A stretch of 64,000 nucleotides of DNA from Streptomyces sp. R41. GTDB taxonomy: Bacteria; Actinomycetota; Actinomycetes; Streptomycetales; Streptomycetaceae. This document shows positions 24,787 to 33,543 of the stretch, piece by piece. The first letter of the stretch is position 1. Each line of letters begins with the position of its first letter. The position numbers were made by a program, and so were the translations under genes. The notes below the pieces were generated by a model. It did no database searches. It saw nothing but the letters and a program-made list of their open reading frames with translations, and was not told where the DNA came from. The stretch covers positions 9,159,001 through 9,223,000 of the forward strand of contig NZ_CP163443.1 in assembly GCF_041053055.1 (NCBI RefSeq). Reading direction: 5' to 3'.

Positions 24787-25427
24787 TGGCCGGCATGGCC
24801 GGTGCCCGCGTTGAGCACCTCGTGACCTCGGGGACGTTCTCCCTGGACGGTGGCACCTGGGACGTCGACAACAACGTCTGGATCGTCGGTGACGACACCG
24901 AGGCCGTCGTCATCGACGCCGCACACGACGCCGAGGCGATCGTCGATGCCCTCGGCGGACGCACGCTGCGGGCCATCGTGTGCACCCACGCCCACAACGA
25001 CCACATCGACGCGGCCCCCGAACTCGCCGCCCGTACCGGTGCTCCGATCCTGCTCCACGGCGACGACCTGCCGCTGTGGAAGCAGACCCACCCGGAGAGG
25101 TCACCCGACGGTGAACTGGCCGACGGGCAGGTCGTCACGGTGGCGGATGTCGAGCTGACCGTGCTGCACACCCCCGGTCATGCCCCCGGCGCGGTGTGCC
25201 TGTACGCGCCGGGCCTGAAGGCGCTCTTCAGTGGTGACACGCTGTTCGCGGGCGGCCCAGGGGCGACGGGAAGGTCGTACAGCCACTTCCCGACCATCAT
25301 CGACTCGATCCGCGACCGGCTACTGAGCCTGCCGGGCGACACCGTCGTACACACCGGCCACGGGGACACGACCACCGTCGCCGCCGAGGCCCCGCATCTT
25401 CAGGAGTGGATCGACCGCGGATTCTGA
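24786..25427 (+). CDS. MBL-fold hydrolase, probable S-formylmycothiol hydrolase partner
   Basis: The 213-residue metallo-beta-lactamase-fold protein has the metal motif CTHAHNDHIDAAPELA (H-x-H-x-D-H), a third His in LHTPGHAPGAVCLY, the bridging Asp in ALFSGDTLFAGG and the last His in TVVHTGHGDTTTV: a glyoxalase II-like arrangement. The ATG overlaps the dehydrogenase TGA. This pair is common in mycothiol-making bacteria, where the hydrolase is thought to release formate from S-formylmycothiol; the exact reaction here is inferred from context. Confidence 0.85.
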   Translation: MAGMAGARVEHLVTSGTFSLDGGTWDVDNNVWIVGDDTEAVVIDAAHDAEAIVDALGGRTLRAIVCTHAHNDHIDAAPELAARTGAPILLHGDDLPLWKQTHPERSPDGELADGQVVTVADVELTVLHTPGHAPGAVCLYAPGLKALFSGDTLFAGGPGATGRSYSHFPTIIDSIRDRLLSLPGDTVVHTGHGDTTTVAAEAPHLQEWIDRGF

Positions 25428-25464
25428 CCACCGGCGGCGGCCTCGTCAAAACGCTCGAAGCGTC

Positions 25465-26841
25465 TCAGCACTCGATGACGTTGACCGCGAGGCCGCCGCG
25501 CGAGGTCTCCTTGTACTTCACCTTCATGTCGGCACCGGTCTCGCGCATCGTCTTGATGACCTTGTCGAGCGAGACCACATGGGTGCCGTCGCCGCGCAGC
25601 GCCATCCGCGCCGCATTGATCGCCTTGACGGAGGCGAGGGCGTTCCGTTCGATGCAGGGGATCTGGACCAGGCCTCCGACCGGGTCGCAGGTCAGCCCGA
25701 GATTGTGCTCCATGCCGATCTCCGCCGCGTTCTCGACCTGCTCCGGCGTGCCGCCGAGCGCCTCGGCGAGACCGGCGGCGGCCATGGAGCAGGCGGAGCC
25801 GACCTCGCCCTGGCAGCCGACCTCGGCTCCGGAGATCGAGGCGTTCTCCTTGAACAGTGCCCCCACCGCGCCGGCGGCGAGCAGAAAGCGGACGACCCCG
25901 TCCTCGTCGGCCCCAGGAACAAAGCGCGTGTAGTAGTGGAGCACCGCGGGCACGATCCCGGCGGCACCGTTGGTGGGCGCGGTGACCACGCGGCCGCCGG
26001 AGGCGTTCTCCTCGTTGACGGCCAGCGCGAAGAGATTGACCCAGTCCATGATGTGCAGGGGATCCACATCCTGGGAGTCCTCGGCGAGGCTGCGCAGCAG
26101 CTGCGGGGCACGGCGCGGCACCCTCAGCCGCCCGGGCAGGGTGGTCTCGGTCCGTGAACAGCCGCGCTCCACGCACTCCTGCATGACCGTCCAGATCCGC
26201 AGCAGGCCGGCGCGAACCTCGCTTTCGCTCCGCCGGGCCAGCTCGCCCGCGAGCATCACCCCGCTGATCGGCAGTCCGGTCTCGTAGGCGCGCAGCAGCA
26301 GTTCGGATGCCGAGCCGAAGGGGAGCGGTACCGGCGTGTCGTCGGGCTTGACGCGGTCGGTGCCCGTCGCGTTCTCGTCGACGACGAAGCCCCCGCCCAC
26401 CGAGTAGTACGTGCGCGCCCTCAGCTCGCGGTCATCGCGGTCCCGGGCCGTGAACAGCATGCCGTTGGGGTGGAACGGCAGCGTGCGGCGACGGTGCAGC
26501 ACCAGGTGCTCGCGCTCGCGGAACTCCACCTCCCGGCGGCCCAGCAGCCGCAGCCGGCCGGCCTCGTGGATCCGGCGCACCCGGTCGTCCGCGGTGTCGG
26601 TGTCGACGGTTTCCGGGTCCTCGCCTTCGAGGCCGAGGAGTACTGCCTTGCCGCTGCCGTGGCCGTGACCCGTGGCGCCGAGCGATCCGAAGAGTTCTGC
26701 CCGGACCGAGGTGGTGCGGGGGAGGAGACCGTCTGCGTGCAGCCCGGTGACGAAGAGGCGGGCGGCCTTCATGGGCCCCACGGTGTGGGAGCTCGACGGC
26801 CCGATACCCACCTTGAACAGGTCGAAGACGCTGATCGCCAC
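25465..26841 (-). CDS. sdaA: L-serine ammonia-lyase (iron-sulfur type)
   Basis: The 458-residue single-chain serine dehydratase has the N-terminal beta domain signature [19 protein letters not shown] and the C-terminal alpha domain with cluster cysteines in [17 protein letters not shown] and [19 protein letters not shown]. It converts serine to pyruvate and ammonia using a [4Fe-4S] cluster. GTG 26841 has GGAAGGGG upstream. In this locus it drains serine made by GlyA from betaine-derived glycine. The paired operator at 26864-26899 lies 22 bases before its start. Confidence 0.93.
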   Translation of the reverse strand: MAISVFDLFKVGIGPSSSHTVGPMKAARLFVTGLHADGLLPRTTSVRAELFGSLGATGHGHGSGKAVLLGLEGEDPETVDTDTADDRVRRIHEAGRLRLLGRREVEFREREHLVLHRRRTLPFHPNGMLFTARDRDDRELRARTYYSVGGGFVVDENATGTDRVKPDDTPVPLPFGSASELLLRAYETGLPISGVMLAGELARRSESEVRAGLLRIWTVMQECVERGCSRTETTLPGRLRVPRRAPQLLRSLAEDSQDVDPLHIMDWVNLFALAVNEENASGGRVVTAPTNGAAGIVPAVLHYYTRFVPGADEDGVVRFLLAAGAVGALFKENASISGAEVGCQGEVGSACSMAAAGLAEALGGTPEQVENAAEIGMEHNLGLTCDPVGGLVQIPCIERNALASVKAINAARMALRGDGTHVVSLDKVIKTMRETGADMKVKYKETSRGGLAVNVIEC

Positions 26842-26863
26842 CCCGGGCCCCTTCCTGCGATGT

Positions 26864-26899
26864 GTTGTCTATGACGCAAAGCGTTGCGTAAAAAGCAAC
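26864..26899. promoter_or_regulatory. Paired 17-bp operator in front of sdaA
   Basis: Box 1 (26864-26880) reads GTTGT-N7-GCAAA and box 2 (26883-26899) reads a perfect GTTGC-N7-GCAAC, 19 bp start to start. A second dyad, ACGCAA-N4-TTGCGT, overlaps at 26874-26889. It serves the minus-strand serine dehydratase. Confidence 0.65.
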
Positions 26900-26933
26900 A
26901 TTGAACAAGGGGGTGGCACGTCCTCTGGATGCC

Positions 26934-27002
26934 TTGACAAGGGTTTGGGGCCGCCCTCAAACTGGCGTTGCGCTTACCGCAATCCGTTTCGCTATACGCA
27001 CC
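26934..27002 (+). promoter_or_regulatory. Promoter and paired operator for the Rieske ferredoxin/reductase genes
   Basis: A -35 TTGACA (26934-26939) is followed after about 18 bases by a weak -10 (TCAAAC near 26958). The operator follows immediately: GTTGC-N7-GCAAT (26967-26983) and GTTTC-N7-GCACC (26986-27002), 19 bp apart. A repressor there would sit across transcription start. The ferredoxin ATG is nine bases further on. Confidence 0.6.
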
Positions 27003-27010
27003 GAGGTGTC

Positions 27011-27373
27011 ATGATGATTCCCGCGTGCCTTCTCGTGGATCTGCCGCGAGGCGAGGCCTACCGGCTCGACATGGATCCGCCGGTTTCGGTGTTCCACACC
27101 GACGACGGCGAGGTCTTCGCCATCGACGACACCTGCACCCACCAGGACGCGTCGCTCGCCGACGGCTGGCTGGAGGGCTGCGAGGTGGAATGCCCGCTGC
27201 ACGCATCGAAGTTCGACCTCCGGACCGGAGTCGTCGATGCTCCGCCGGCCAAGCGCCCGGTGCGCACCCACGAGGTCTTCATCGAGGACGGCATGATCTA
27301 CGTCCGGCCGTCCACGGAAGCCCCCAACCTGCCGCCCTGCGTCGCGTCCCGACTCGCCGGGGGACCCGCGTGA
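27011..27373 (+). CDS. Rieske-type [2Fe-2S] ferredoxin
   Basis: The 120-residue protein is a free Rieske ferredoxin. The cluster ligands are in DDTCTHQDASLADG (C-x-H) and VECPLHASKFDLRTG (C-x2-H), the normal spacing for oxygenase ferredoxins. It should shuttle electrons from the FAD reductase, which starts inside its stop codon (GTGA), to the Rieske oxygenase two genes down. ATG 27011 has GAGGTG upstream; a second ATG follows at 27014. Known glycine betaine demethylases of Pseudomonas use one fused reductase (GbcB) instead. Confidence 0.9.
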   Translation: MMIPACLLVDLPRGEAYRLDMDPPVSVFHTDDGEVFAIDDTCTHQDASLADGWLEGCEVECPLHASKFDLRTGVVDAPPAKRPVRTHEVFIEDGMIYVRPSTEAPNLPPCVASRLAGGPA

Positions 27374-28539
27374 GGACGGTGGCCGTGGTGGGTGCCTCGC
27401 TGGCCGGTCTGTCGGCGGCGCGCTCGTTGCGCAAGCAGGGGTACGACGGACGGCTCGTCATCATCGGCGACGAACCGCATCGCCCGTACGACAGGCCGCC
27501 GCTGTCCAAGGAGTTCCTGGCCGGTGACATCGGCGAAGCCGATCTCGCGCTGGAGTCGGACGACGAGGACCTGCGGGCCGAGTGGATGCTCGGCGCCCGC
27601 GCCACCGGACTCGACGCCGACGGCACGGACCGTGTCGTGCGGCTCGCCGACGGCCGAGAGGTCCGGGCCGAGGGCATCGTCATCGCGACCGGTGCGGTCG
27701 CGCGGAGCCTGCCGGGCACGGACAGGCTGGCCGGGGTGCACACTCTGCGCACCCTGGACGACGCCCGCGCCCTGCGGGACGAACTGGCCCTGGGCGGACG
27801 GCTGGTGGTGATCGGCGGCGGATTCATCGGCGCCGAGGTCGCCTCCACCGCGTACGCCCTCGGACTCGATGTGACGGTTGTCGAGGCGGCGCCGACGCCG
27901 CTGGCCGGATCGCTCGGCGAGACGATGGGCGGCATCGTCTCCGCCCTCCACGCGGACCACGGCGTACGGCTGTTGTGCGGCGTGGGGGTCAAGGGACTGA
28001 GTGGGGAGACCCGGGTCGACGCCGTCCTGCTCGAGGACGGTCGCAGTGTTCCTGCCGACATCGTCGTCGTCGGTGTGGGCGCGCGCCCGTGCGTCGAGTG
28101 GCTGGACGGATCCGGCGTTGTTCTCGACAACGGCGTCAAGTGCGGCGCGGACGGCCGCACCAGCCTCGCCGGTGTGGTGGCGGTCGGTGACTGTGCCTCC
28201 TGGTACGACCCGCACGCGGGGGTCCATCGCCGCGTCGAGCACTGGACCGGTGCGCGGGAGCGGCCCGACGCGGCCGTGGCCACGCTGTTGTCCTGGGGTG
28301 CGGCGGAACCGGGTGTGCCCCGTCCGCCGTACTTCTGGTCGGACCAGTACGGCGTGAAGATCCAGTTCGCCGGTCATTCGGCCGGTGCCGACACGGTGAC
28401 GGTCGAGGAAGGCGCCCCGGGCGACCGCAGTTTTCTGGCCGTCTACCGGCGCGGCGGGCATCCGGTCGCCGTGCTCGCGATGAACCAGCCCCGGCTGTTC
28501 ATGCGCTGGCGCAAGCAGCTCACCGCCGCGACATCTTGA
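27370..28539 (+). CDS. FAD-dependent ferredoxin reductase
   Basis: The 389-residue protein has an FAD site (RTVAVVGASLAGLSAARSLR), the RPYDRPPLSKEFLAG segment of oxygenase-coupled reductases, an NAD(P) site (LVVIGGGFIGAEVASTAYAL) and the second FAD motif GVVAVGDCASWYD, ending in the small C-terminal reductase domain. It passes electrons from NAD(P)H to the Rieske ferredoxin with which it overlaps by four bases. The product most likely powers the neighbouring betaine oxygenase. Confidence 0.92.
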   Translation: MRTVAVVGASLAGLSAARSLRKQGYDGRLVIIGDEPHRPYDRPPLSKEFLAGDIGEADLALESDDEDLRAEWMLGARATGLDADGTDRVVRLADGREVRAEGIVIATGAVARSLPGTDRLAGVHTLRTLDDARALRDELALGGRLVVIGGGFIGAEVASTAYALGLDVTVVEAAPTPLAGSLGETMGGIVSALHADHGVRLLCGVGVKGLSGETRVDAVLLEDGRSVPADIVVVGVGARPCVEWLDGSGVVLDNGVKCGADGRTSLAGVVAVGDCASWYDPHAGVHRRVEHWTGARERPDAAVATLLSWGAAEPGVPRPPYFWSDQYGVKIQFAGHSAGADTVTVEEGAPGDRSFLAVYRRGGHPVAVLAMNQPRLFMRWRKQLTAATS

Positions 28540-28567
28540 CACCACCCATGCGGCATCTCATGCTGCG

Positions 28568-28603
28568 GTTGCGTATAGCACGTAGCGTTGCTCCATACAA
28601 AAC
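28568..28603. promoter_or_regulatory. Paired 17-bp operator upstream of the Rieske oxygenase gene
   Basis: Box 1 (28568-28584) starts with perfect GTTGC but has a poor right half (ACGTA). Box 2 (28587-28603) reads GTTGC-N7-AAAAC. The start-to-start distance is 19 bp as at the other sites. It lies 66 bases before the GTG start. Confidence 0.5.
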
Positions 28604-28669
28604 ACCGTCCGGAGTCGCTCGTCCCGGCGCGTGAATGACCGATCCACGACGTTCTCCGAGGAGTGCACT

Positions 28670-29800
28670 GTGACCTCGACCAGCCTGCCGGACAGTCTGA
28701 TCGCCACCCTCCCCGGCTCCTCCTACACGGATCCGGGGATCTTCGCCCAGGAGCAGGAGCGCATCTTCGAAACGATGTGGTTCTGCGCCGTGCGCTCCTC
28801 GGATCTGGCCAGGCCCGGCGCCTTCCGGACCGTCGAGGTGGGCCGCGAGAGCATCCTGATCACGCGCGCACGGGACAACTCCATACGCGCCTTCTTCAAC
28901 GTCTGCAGGCACCGCGGCGCCAAGCTCTGCACGGAGGAGACCGGCGAGGTCAAGCGTGCCTTCCAGTGCCCCTATCACGCCTGGACTTACGACCTGACGG
29001 GCAAACTCGTCGCGGCGCCCAACCTCACCAAGATGCCCGACGTCAGCCGCACGGAGTACGGCCTGGCGAGCGTGGCGACCCATGAATGGCTCGGCTACGT
29101 GTGGGTGTGCCTCGCGGAGAACCCGCCTCCCTTCGAGGAGGTCGTGCAGGACGTCGTCGCACGCCTCGGCGACACCGAGTCGATCGAGCACTACGACATG
29201 GAGAACCTCGAGATCGGCAAACGGATCGTCTATGACGTCAAGGCGAACTGGAAACTGATCGTCGAGAACTTCATGGAGTGCTATCACTGCGCGACGATCC
29301 ACCCCGAACTCACCGAAGTGCTCCCGGAGTTCGCCGACGGATACGCCGCCCAGTACTACGTGGGGCACGGAGCGGAGTTCGGCGCCGAGGTCAAGGGCTT
29401 CACCGTCGACGGCTCCGAGGGCCTGGACCGCATTCCGGGGGTCTCCGAGGAGCAGGACCGTCGCTACTACGCGATCACCGTCAGGCCGCAGGTGTTCATC
29501 AACCTCGTCCCCGACCATGTGATCTTCCATCGGATGTACCCGGTCGCGGCGGACCGCACGATCGTCGAGTGCGACTGGCTCTACCTCAAGCACGTCGTCG
29601 AGAGCGGCAAGGACGTCAGCCGATCGGTGGAGCTCTTCGACCGCGTCAACCGGCAGGACTTCGACGCGTGCGAGCGCTGCCAGCCCGCGATGAGCTCCCG
29701 GCTGTACGCCAAGGGCGGCGTACTGGTGCCCAGCGAGCACCACATCGGCGAGTTCCACGACTGGGTCCAGGAGCGTCTTGGGACAGGGCAGTCGCAGTAG
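28670..29800 (+). CDS. gbcA: Rieske oxygenase alpha subunit, probable glycine betaine demethylase
   Basis: The 376-residue protein has the Rieske cluster (NVCRHRGAKLC and FQCPYHAWTYDL) and the mononuclear iron site in NWKLIVENFMECYHCATIHP. It resembles GbcA-type enzymes that remove one methyl of betaine as formaldehyde to give dimethylglycine. I chose GTG 28670 because GAGGAG sits six bases upstream; a start at 28631 lacks one. Its likely electron donors are the two genes upstream, and downstream steps (DMG, sarcosine) are encoded nearby. Carnitine or stachydrine oxygenases are close relatives, but the locus argues for betaine. Confidence 0.87.
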   Translation: MTSTSLPDSLIATLPGSSYTDPGIFAQEQERIFETMWFCAVRSSDLARPGAFRTVEVGRESILITRARDNSIRAFFNVCRHRGAKLCTEETGEVKRAFQCPYHAWTYDLTGKLVAAPNLTKMPDVSRTEYGLASVATHEWLGYVWVCLAENPPPFEEVVQDVVARLGDTESIEHYDMENLEIGKRIVYDVKANWKLIVENFMECYHCATIHPELTEVLPEFADGYAAQYYVGHGAEFGAEVKGFTVDGSEGLDRIPGVSEEQDRRYYAITVRPQVFINLVPDHVIFHRMYPVAADRTIVECDWLYLKHVVESGKDVSRSVELFDRVNRQDFDACERCQPAMSSRLYAKGGVLVPSEHHIGEFHDWVQERLGTGQSQ

Positions 29801-29819
29801 TGGCGGTTCTCGACAGGTC

Positions 29820-29850
29820 GACGCCGGCGGCCGAAGGGGCCGTCGGCGGC
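29820..29850. terminator. Hairpin between converging gbcA and iclR
   Basis: A 13-bp stem with two mismatches (29820-29832 with 29838-29850) and a five-base loop lies between the oxygenase stop and the end of the IclR gene on the other strand. It could end transcription from both sides. Confidence 0.5.
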
Positions 29851-29863
29851 GGCACCTGGGTGC

Positions 29864-30661
29864 TCAGCCCAGGTAGCCCATCCGATAGCTGATCTCCTCC
29901 GCGCCCTTGACCAGCACCGGAGCGAGCTCGTGCATGCGCTCCTCGGTGAACCGGTACGAGGGTCCTGAGGCGCTGAGTGCCGCGATGACCACTCCGTCCC
30001 GGTCGCGAACCGGCGCGGCCATGGCGTGGAGCCCGACCTCCAGCTCCTCCACGGTCCGGGCGTAGCCACGCTCCCGGGCCTCGGCGAGATTCTTCTCGAG
30101 CTTCGTCTTCGAGGTCAGGGTGTGCGGGGTCACCTTCTTCAGGCCGGCTTCGGCCAGCAGCGCGGCGCGCTCCTTGGCGGGCATATGGGCCAGCAGGATC
30201 TTGCCGCTGGAGGTGGCGTGCAACGGGGTCAGCTGGCCGACCCAGTTGTGCGCGGTGACGGCCCCCGGACCGCGCACCTGGTAGAGGTTGATCGCGTAGT
30301 GCTCCTGCATCACAGCGATGTTGACGGTCTCGCCGATCTCCTCGGCGAGGCGCTCGCAGACCGGGCGGCCCTGCTGGGTGATGTCGATGCGTCCCGTGAC
30401 CGCGCCGGCCAGGCGTACGATGCCGAAGCCGAGGCGGTACTTGCCGCGCTCGCCCGCCTGCTCCACCAGACCGCGCGCCTCCAGGGCGCCGAGCAGCCGG
30501 AACGCGGTCGACTTGTGAACATCGATCTCGGCGGCCACCTCGCTGACGCCGGCCTCGCCGCGCTGGGCCAGGATTTCCAGCACGCTGATGGCGCGGTCGA
30601 CGGACTGCACCCCGCCGGACTGCGAACCTGTCGTTTCAGTATCTGGACTGTAGTTGCTCAC
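29864..30661 (-). CDS. IclR-family regulator, probable master regulator of the betaine locus
   Basis: The 265-residue protein has the IclR winged helix (VQSVDRAISVLEILAQRGEA, then VSEVAAEIDVHKSTAFRLLG) and the effector domain (LHATSSGKILLAHMPAKERA, GYARTVEELEVGLHAMAAPV, ALSASGPSYRFTEERM). GTG 30661 is the likely start. It sits in the middle of the catabolic genes, divergent from betA. A paired operator overlaps its start codon (autoregulation), and the same element precedes eight other transcription units nearby. The effector may be betaine, dimethylglycine or sarcosine; whether it represses or activates is not shown by the sequence. Confidence 0.9.
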   Translation of the reverse strand: MSNYSPDTETTGSQSGGVQSVDRAISVLEILAQRGEAGVSEVAAEIDVHKSTAFRLLGALEARGLVEQAGERGKYRLGFGIVRLAGAVTGRIDITQQGRPVCERLAEEIGETVNIAVMQEHYAINLYQVRGPGAVTAHNWVGQLTPLHATSSGKILLAHMPAKERAALLAEAGLKKVTPHTLTSKTKLEKNLAEARERGYARTVEELEVGLHAMAAPVRDRDGVVIAALSASGPSYRFTEERMHELAPVLVKGAEEISYRMGYLG

Positions 30662-30688
30662 AGCGAAACTATACGCGCAGTAAACAAC
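30653..30688. promoter_or_regulatory. Paired operator overlapping the iclR start codon
   Basis: In plus orientation box 1 (30653-30669) is GTTGC-N7-GAAAC and box 2 (30672-30688) is TACGC-N7-ACAAC, 19 bp apart. Box 1 covers the GTG start of the minus-strand regulator, which suggests direct autorepression. Confidence 0.5.
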
Positions 30689-30727
30689 AGCGGCGCAAGT
30701 AACAGCGTCGAAACGTAGACCTTGCAA

Positions 30728-30763
30728 GTTGCGTGGCTCGCAACCTAGTGCGTATAGCGATAC
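30728..30763. promoter_or_regulatory. Paired 17-bp operator upstream of betA
   Basis: Box 1 (30728-30744) is a perfect GTTGC-N7-GCAAC and box 2 (30747-30763) is AGTGC-N7-GATAC, 19 bp start to start. It lies 49 bases before the betA start, in the divergent iclR/betA gap. Confidence 0.65.
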
Positions 30764-30812
30764 TCGTATTAGCATGCCACGCGTATCTACGGCGCGAGCG
30801 AGACGAGGCACC

Positions 30813-32480
30813 ATGGCTCCCCTGCAATACGACTTCGTCATCGTCGGCGGTGGATCGGCCGGCAGCGCACTGGCGAACAGACTCTCCGCGGACCCGGGCA
30901 ATCAGGTGCTGGTCCTGGAGGCCGGCCGGCCCGATTACCCGTGGGATGTCTTCATCCACATGCCCGCGGCGCTGACCTACCCGATCGGCAGCCGGTTCTA
31001 CGACTGGAAGTACGAGTCCGAACCCGAGCCCCACATGGGCGACCGGCGCGTCTACCACGCGCGCGGCAAGGTGCTGGGCGGTTCCAGCAGCATCAACGGC
31101 ATGATCTTCCAGCGCGGCAACCCCATGGACTACGAGCGCTGGGCCGCCGATGCCGGCATGGAGTCCTGGGACTACGCGCACTGTCTGCCGTACTTCAAGC
31201 GGATGGAGAACTGTCTCGCGGCCGACCCCGACGACGAGTTCCGCGGCCACGACGGCCCTCTCGTACTCGAACGCGGCCCCGCCTCCAACCCGCTGTTCAC
31301 CGCCTTCCTCAAGGCCGTCCAGGAGGCGGGTTACCCCCGCACCGACGACGTCAACGGCTACCAGCAGGAGGGCTTCGCCCCCTTCGACCGCAACGTCCAC
31401 CGAGGACGCCGCCTGTCGGCCTCCAAGGCGTACCTCAAGCCCGCGAGGAAGCGGCCCAACCTCACCATCACCACCCGCGCCCTGGTCACCCGCGTCCTCT
31501 TTGAGGGCAAGCGTGCCGTCGGTGTCGAATATCGGCGTCGCGGCAAGGTCCAGCAGGTGCGCGCCCGCGAGGTCATCCTCTGCGGCGGCGCGATCAACTC
31601 CCCGCAGCTGCTGCAGCTCTCCGGCGTCGGCAACGCCGAGGAACTGAGCGCGCTCGGCATCGACGTGGTCCACGACCTCCCGGGCGTCGGCGAGAACATG
31701 CAGGACCATCTGGAGGTGTACATCCAGTACGCCTGCAAGCAGCCCGTCTCCATGCAGCCGTACATGGCGAAGTGGCGCGCGCCCTTCATCGGCCTGCAGT
31801 GGCTCTTCCGCAAGGGACCCGCCTCGACCAACCACTTCGAGGCCGGCGGCTTCGCCCGCAGCAACGAGGACGTGGACTACCCCAACCTGATGTTCCACTT
31901 CCTGCCGATCGCGGTCCGCTACGACGGCTCCTCGCCGGCCGGCGGGCACGGCTACCAGGTGCACGTCGGGCCCATGTACTCCGACGCCATCGGCTCGGTG
32001 AAGATCAAGAGCAAGGACCCGAACGAGCACCCGGCGCTGCGCTTCAACTACCTGTCCACCGAACAGGACCGCCGCGAGTGGGTCGAGTCGATCCGCGTCG
32101 CCCGCAAGCTCCTCAACCAGCCCGCCCTGGCCCCGTACAACGACGGGGAGATCTCGCCCGGCCCGTCCGTCGAGAGCGACGACGAGATCCTCGCCTGGGT
32201 CGCGAAGGAGGGCGAGACCGCCCTGCACCCCTCGTGCACCTGCAAGATGGGCACCGACGAGATGTCCGTCGTCGACCCCGGCAACATGCGGGTGCACGGC
32301 GTGGAGGGACTGCGCGTCGTCGACGCTTCGGTGATGCCCTACGTCACCAACGGCAACATCTACGCGCCGGTGATGATGATCGCGGAGAAGGCGGCCGACC
32401 TCATCCTCGGCAAGGAGCCGCTGCCCGCATCCAAGGCCGCGTACTACCGGTACCGCGACGCCCAGAAGCAGGCCGGGTAG
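30813..32480 (+). CDS. betA: Choline dehydrogenase (GMC oxidoreductase)
   Basis: The 555-residue flavoprotein has the FAD dinucleotide fold ([20 protein letters not shown]), the GMC signature ([19 protein letters not shown]), the second GMC stretch ([16 protein letters not shown]) and the C-terminal active site: His in [12 protein letters not shown], then [20 protein letters not shown]. It oxidises choline to betaine aldehyde, probably membrane-associated. ATG 30813 is preceded by GACGAGG; the frame runs further upstream but without a ribosome site. The BetB-type dehydrogenase lies downstream. Confidence 0.92.
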   Translation: MAPLQYDFVIVGGGSAGSALANRLSADPGNQVLVLEAGRPDYPWDVFIHMPAALTYPIGSRFYDWKYESEPEPHMGDRRVYHARGKVLGGSSSINGMIFQRGNPMDYERWAADAGMESWDYAHCLPYFKRMENCLAADPDDEFRGHDGPLVLERGPASNPLFTAFLKAVQEAGYPRTDDVNGYQQEGFAPFDRNVHRGRRLSASKAYLKPARKRPNLTITTRALVTRVLFEGKRAVGVEYRRRGKVQQVRAREVILCGGAINSPQLLQLSGVGNAEELSALGIDVVHDLPGVGENMQDHLEVYIQYACKQPVSMQPYMAKWRAPFIGLQWLFRKGPASTNHFEAGGFARSNEDVDYPNLMFHFLPIAVRYDGSSPAGGHGYQVHVGPMYSDAIGSVKIKSKDPNEHPALRFNYLSTEQDRREWVESIRVARKLLNQPALAPYNDGEISPGPSVESDDEILAWVAKEGETALHPSCTCKMGTDEMSVVDPGNMRVHGVEGLRVVDASVMPYVTNGNIYAPVMMIAEKAADLILGKEPLPASKAAYYRYRDAQKQAG

Positions 32481-32483
32481 ACC

Positions 32484-33320
32484 TTGGGCGGCGACCACTT
32501 CCGGGCGCTGCTGTCGAGCGTCCGCTACGAGGTGCTGCCCGCGAAGTCGACCGAGGACAAGGTCCTCGCCCATGTGCCGCGCGACGTCGTCGTCACCGTG
32601 ACGGCGTCGCCGGTCAAGGGCCTGGAGCCGACGCTCGACCTCGCCACCCGGCTCGCGGCGCACGGCTGTCGCGTCGTCCCGCATGTGCCCGCGCGGCTGC
32701 TGCGGGACGACGCGCACCTGAAGGATGTCGTCGACCGGCTCGGGGAGGCGGGCATCGACGACGTGTTCGTCCCGGCGGGCGACGCCGATCCGCCGGCCGG
32801 GGCCTACGACGGGGCACTACCCGTGCTGCGCAGGCTGAGCGAGCTGGGCAGCCCCTTCGCGCGGGTCGGTATCACCGGTTATCCCGAGAGCCACCCGCTC
32901 ATCCACGACGACCTCACCATCCAGGCGATGTGGGACAAGCGCGCGCACGCCACGTACATCGTGAGCAACCTCTGCTTCGACCCGCGTGTGCTGGGTGACT
33001 GGGTCGGCCGGATACGCCGTCGCGACGTCACCCTGCCCGTCCATGTGGGCGTCGCGGGGCCGGTGCAGCGGGCGAAGCTGCTGTCCATGGCGGCGAAGAT
33101 CGGCGTGGGGGAGTCGACCCGCTTTCTCACCAAGCACGCCTCCTGGTTCCTGCGCTTCGCGGCACCCGGCGGCTACTCGCCCGACCGGCTGCTCGCACGC
33201 AGCGCCGAGGCGCTCACCGCGCCCTCGGCGGGGGTGGCGGGCCTGCACCTGTTCACCTTCAACCAGATCGCGGAGACCGAACGGTGGCGCCGCGCTGTGC
33301 TTGAGCGATTGGGTGGCTGA
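32484..33320 (+). CDS. Methylenetetrahydrofolate reductase-like protein
   Basis: The 278-residue protein looks like a short MetF-type barrel: FRALLSSVRYEVLPAKSTED at the start, VVVTVTASPVKGLEPTLDLA, then FARVGITGYPESHPLIHDD and IVSNLCFDPRVLGDW. It ends with HLFTFNQIAETERWR, the usual closing strand. A TTG at 32484, three bases after betA, is the start. The barrel-opening sequence is diverged from housekeeping MetF, so it may be a specialised folate oxidoreductase handling C1 units from DMG and sarcosine, either towards methyl-THF or in reverse. It is co-transcribed with betA. Confidence 0.8.
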   Translation: MGGDHFRALLSSVRYEVLPAKSTEDKVLAHVPRDVVVTVTASPVKGLEPTLDLATRLAAHGCRVVPHVPARLLRDDAHLKDVVDRLGEAGIDDVFVPAGDADPPAGAYDGALPVLRRLSELGSPFARVGITGYPESHPLIHDDLTIQAMWDKRAHATYIVSNLCFDPRVLGDWVGRIRRRDVTLPVHVGVAGPVQRAKLLSMAAKIGVGESTRFLTKHASWFLRFAAPGGYSPDRLLARSAEALTAPSAGVAGLHLFTFNQIAETERWRRAVLERLGG

Positions 33321-33457
33321 GCGGGGCCTCCTCGGTGCCCGGGGGTGCAGCGGGCCTTGCTGGGGGCTGCGCGCCCAGGCCCCCCTCGTCGCCTTGACGG
33401 CTCGTCCTCACATGCCGGACGGGCTGTTTGTGCCGGCCTGCGTCCCAAGAGCCGGCT

Positions 33458-33500
33458 TCAGAGGCCGTATACAGAGCGTCATCAGAGGCCGTATACAGAG
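33458..33500. repeat. 19-bp tandem direct repeat
   Basis: TCAGAGGCCGTATACAGAG occurs at 33458-33476 and again at 33482-33500, a 24-bp period. Each copy contains the palindrome GTATAC. The second copy runs into the terminator stem. No function is evident. Confidence 0.6.
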
Positions 33501-33532
33501 AGGGGCGGGCCGGATTCCGGCCCGCCCCTCTC
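33498..33532. terminator. Strong bidirectional terminator between metF-like gene and purU
   Basis: A perfect 16-bp stem (33498-33513 with 33517-33532) and a three-base loop (ATT), very GC-rich, lie between two converging genes. The stem serves transcripts from either side. Confidence 0.85.
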
Positions 33533-33543
33533 TCGTGCTCGGC

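Noticed and set aside
28631..28669. Earlier GTG start for the Rieske oxygenase
   Set aside because: No ribosome site is present; GAGGAG is placed correctly for GTG 28670.
33458..33500. Two spaced 19-bp repeats that could look like the start of a CRISPR array
   Set aside because: Only two copies with a five-base gap, and no spacers or cas genes. It is a simple tandem repeat next to a terminator.
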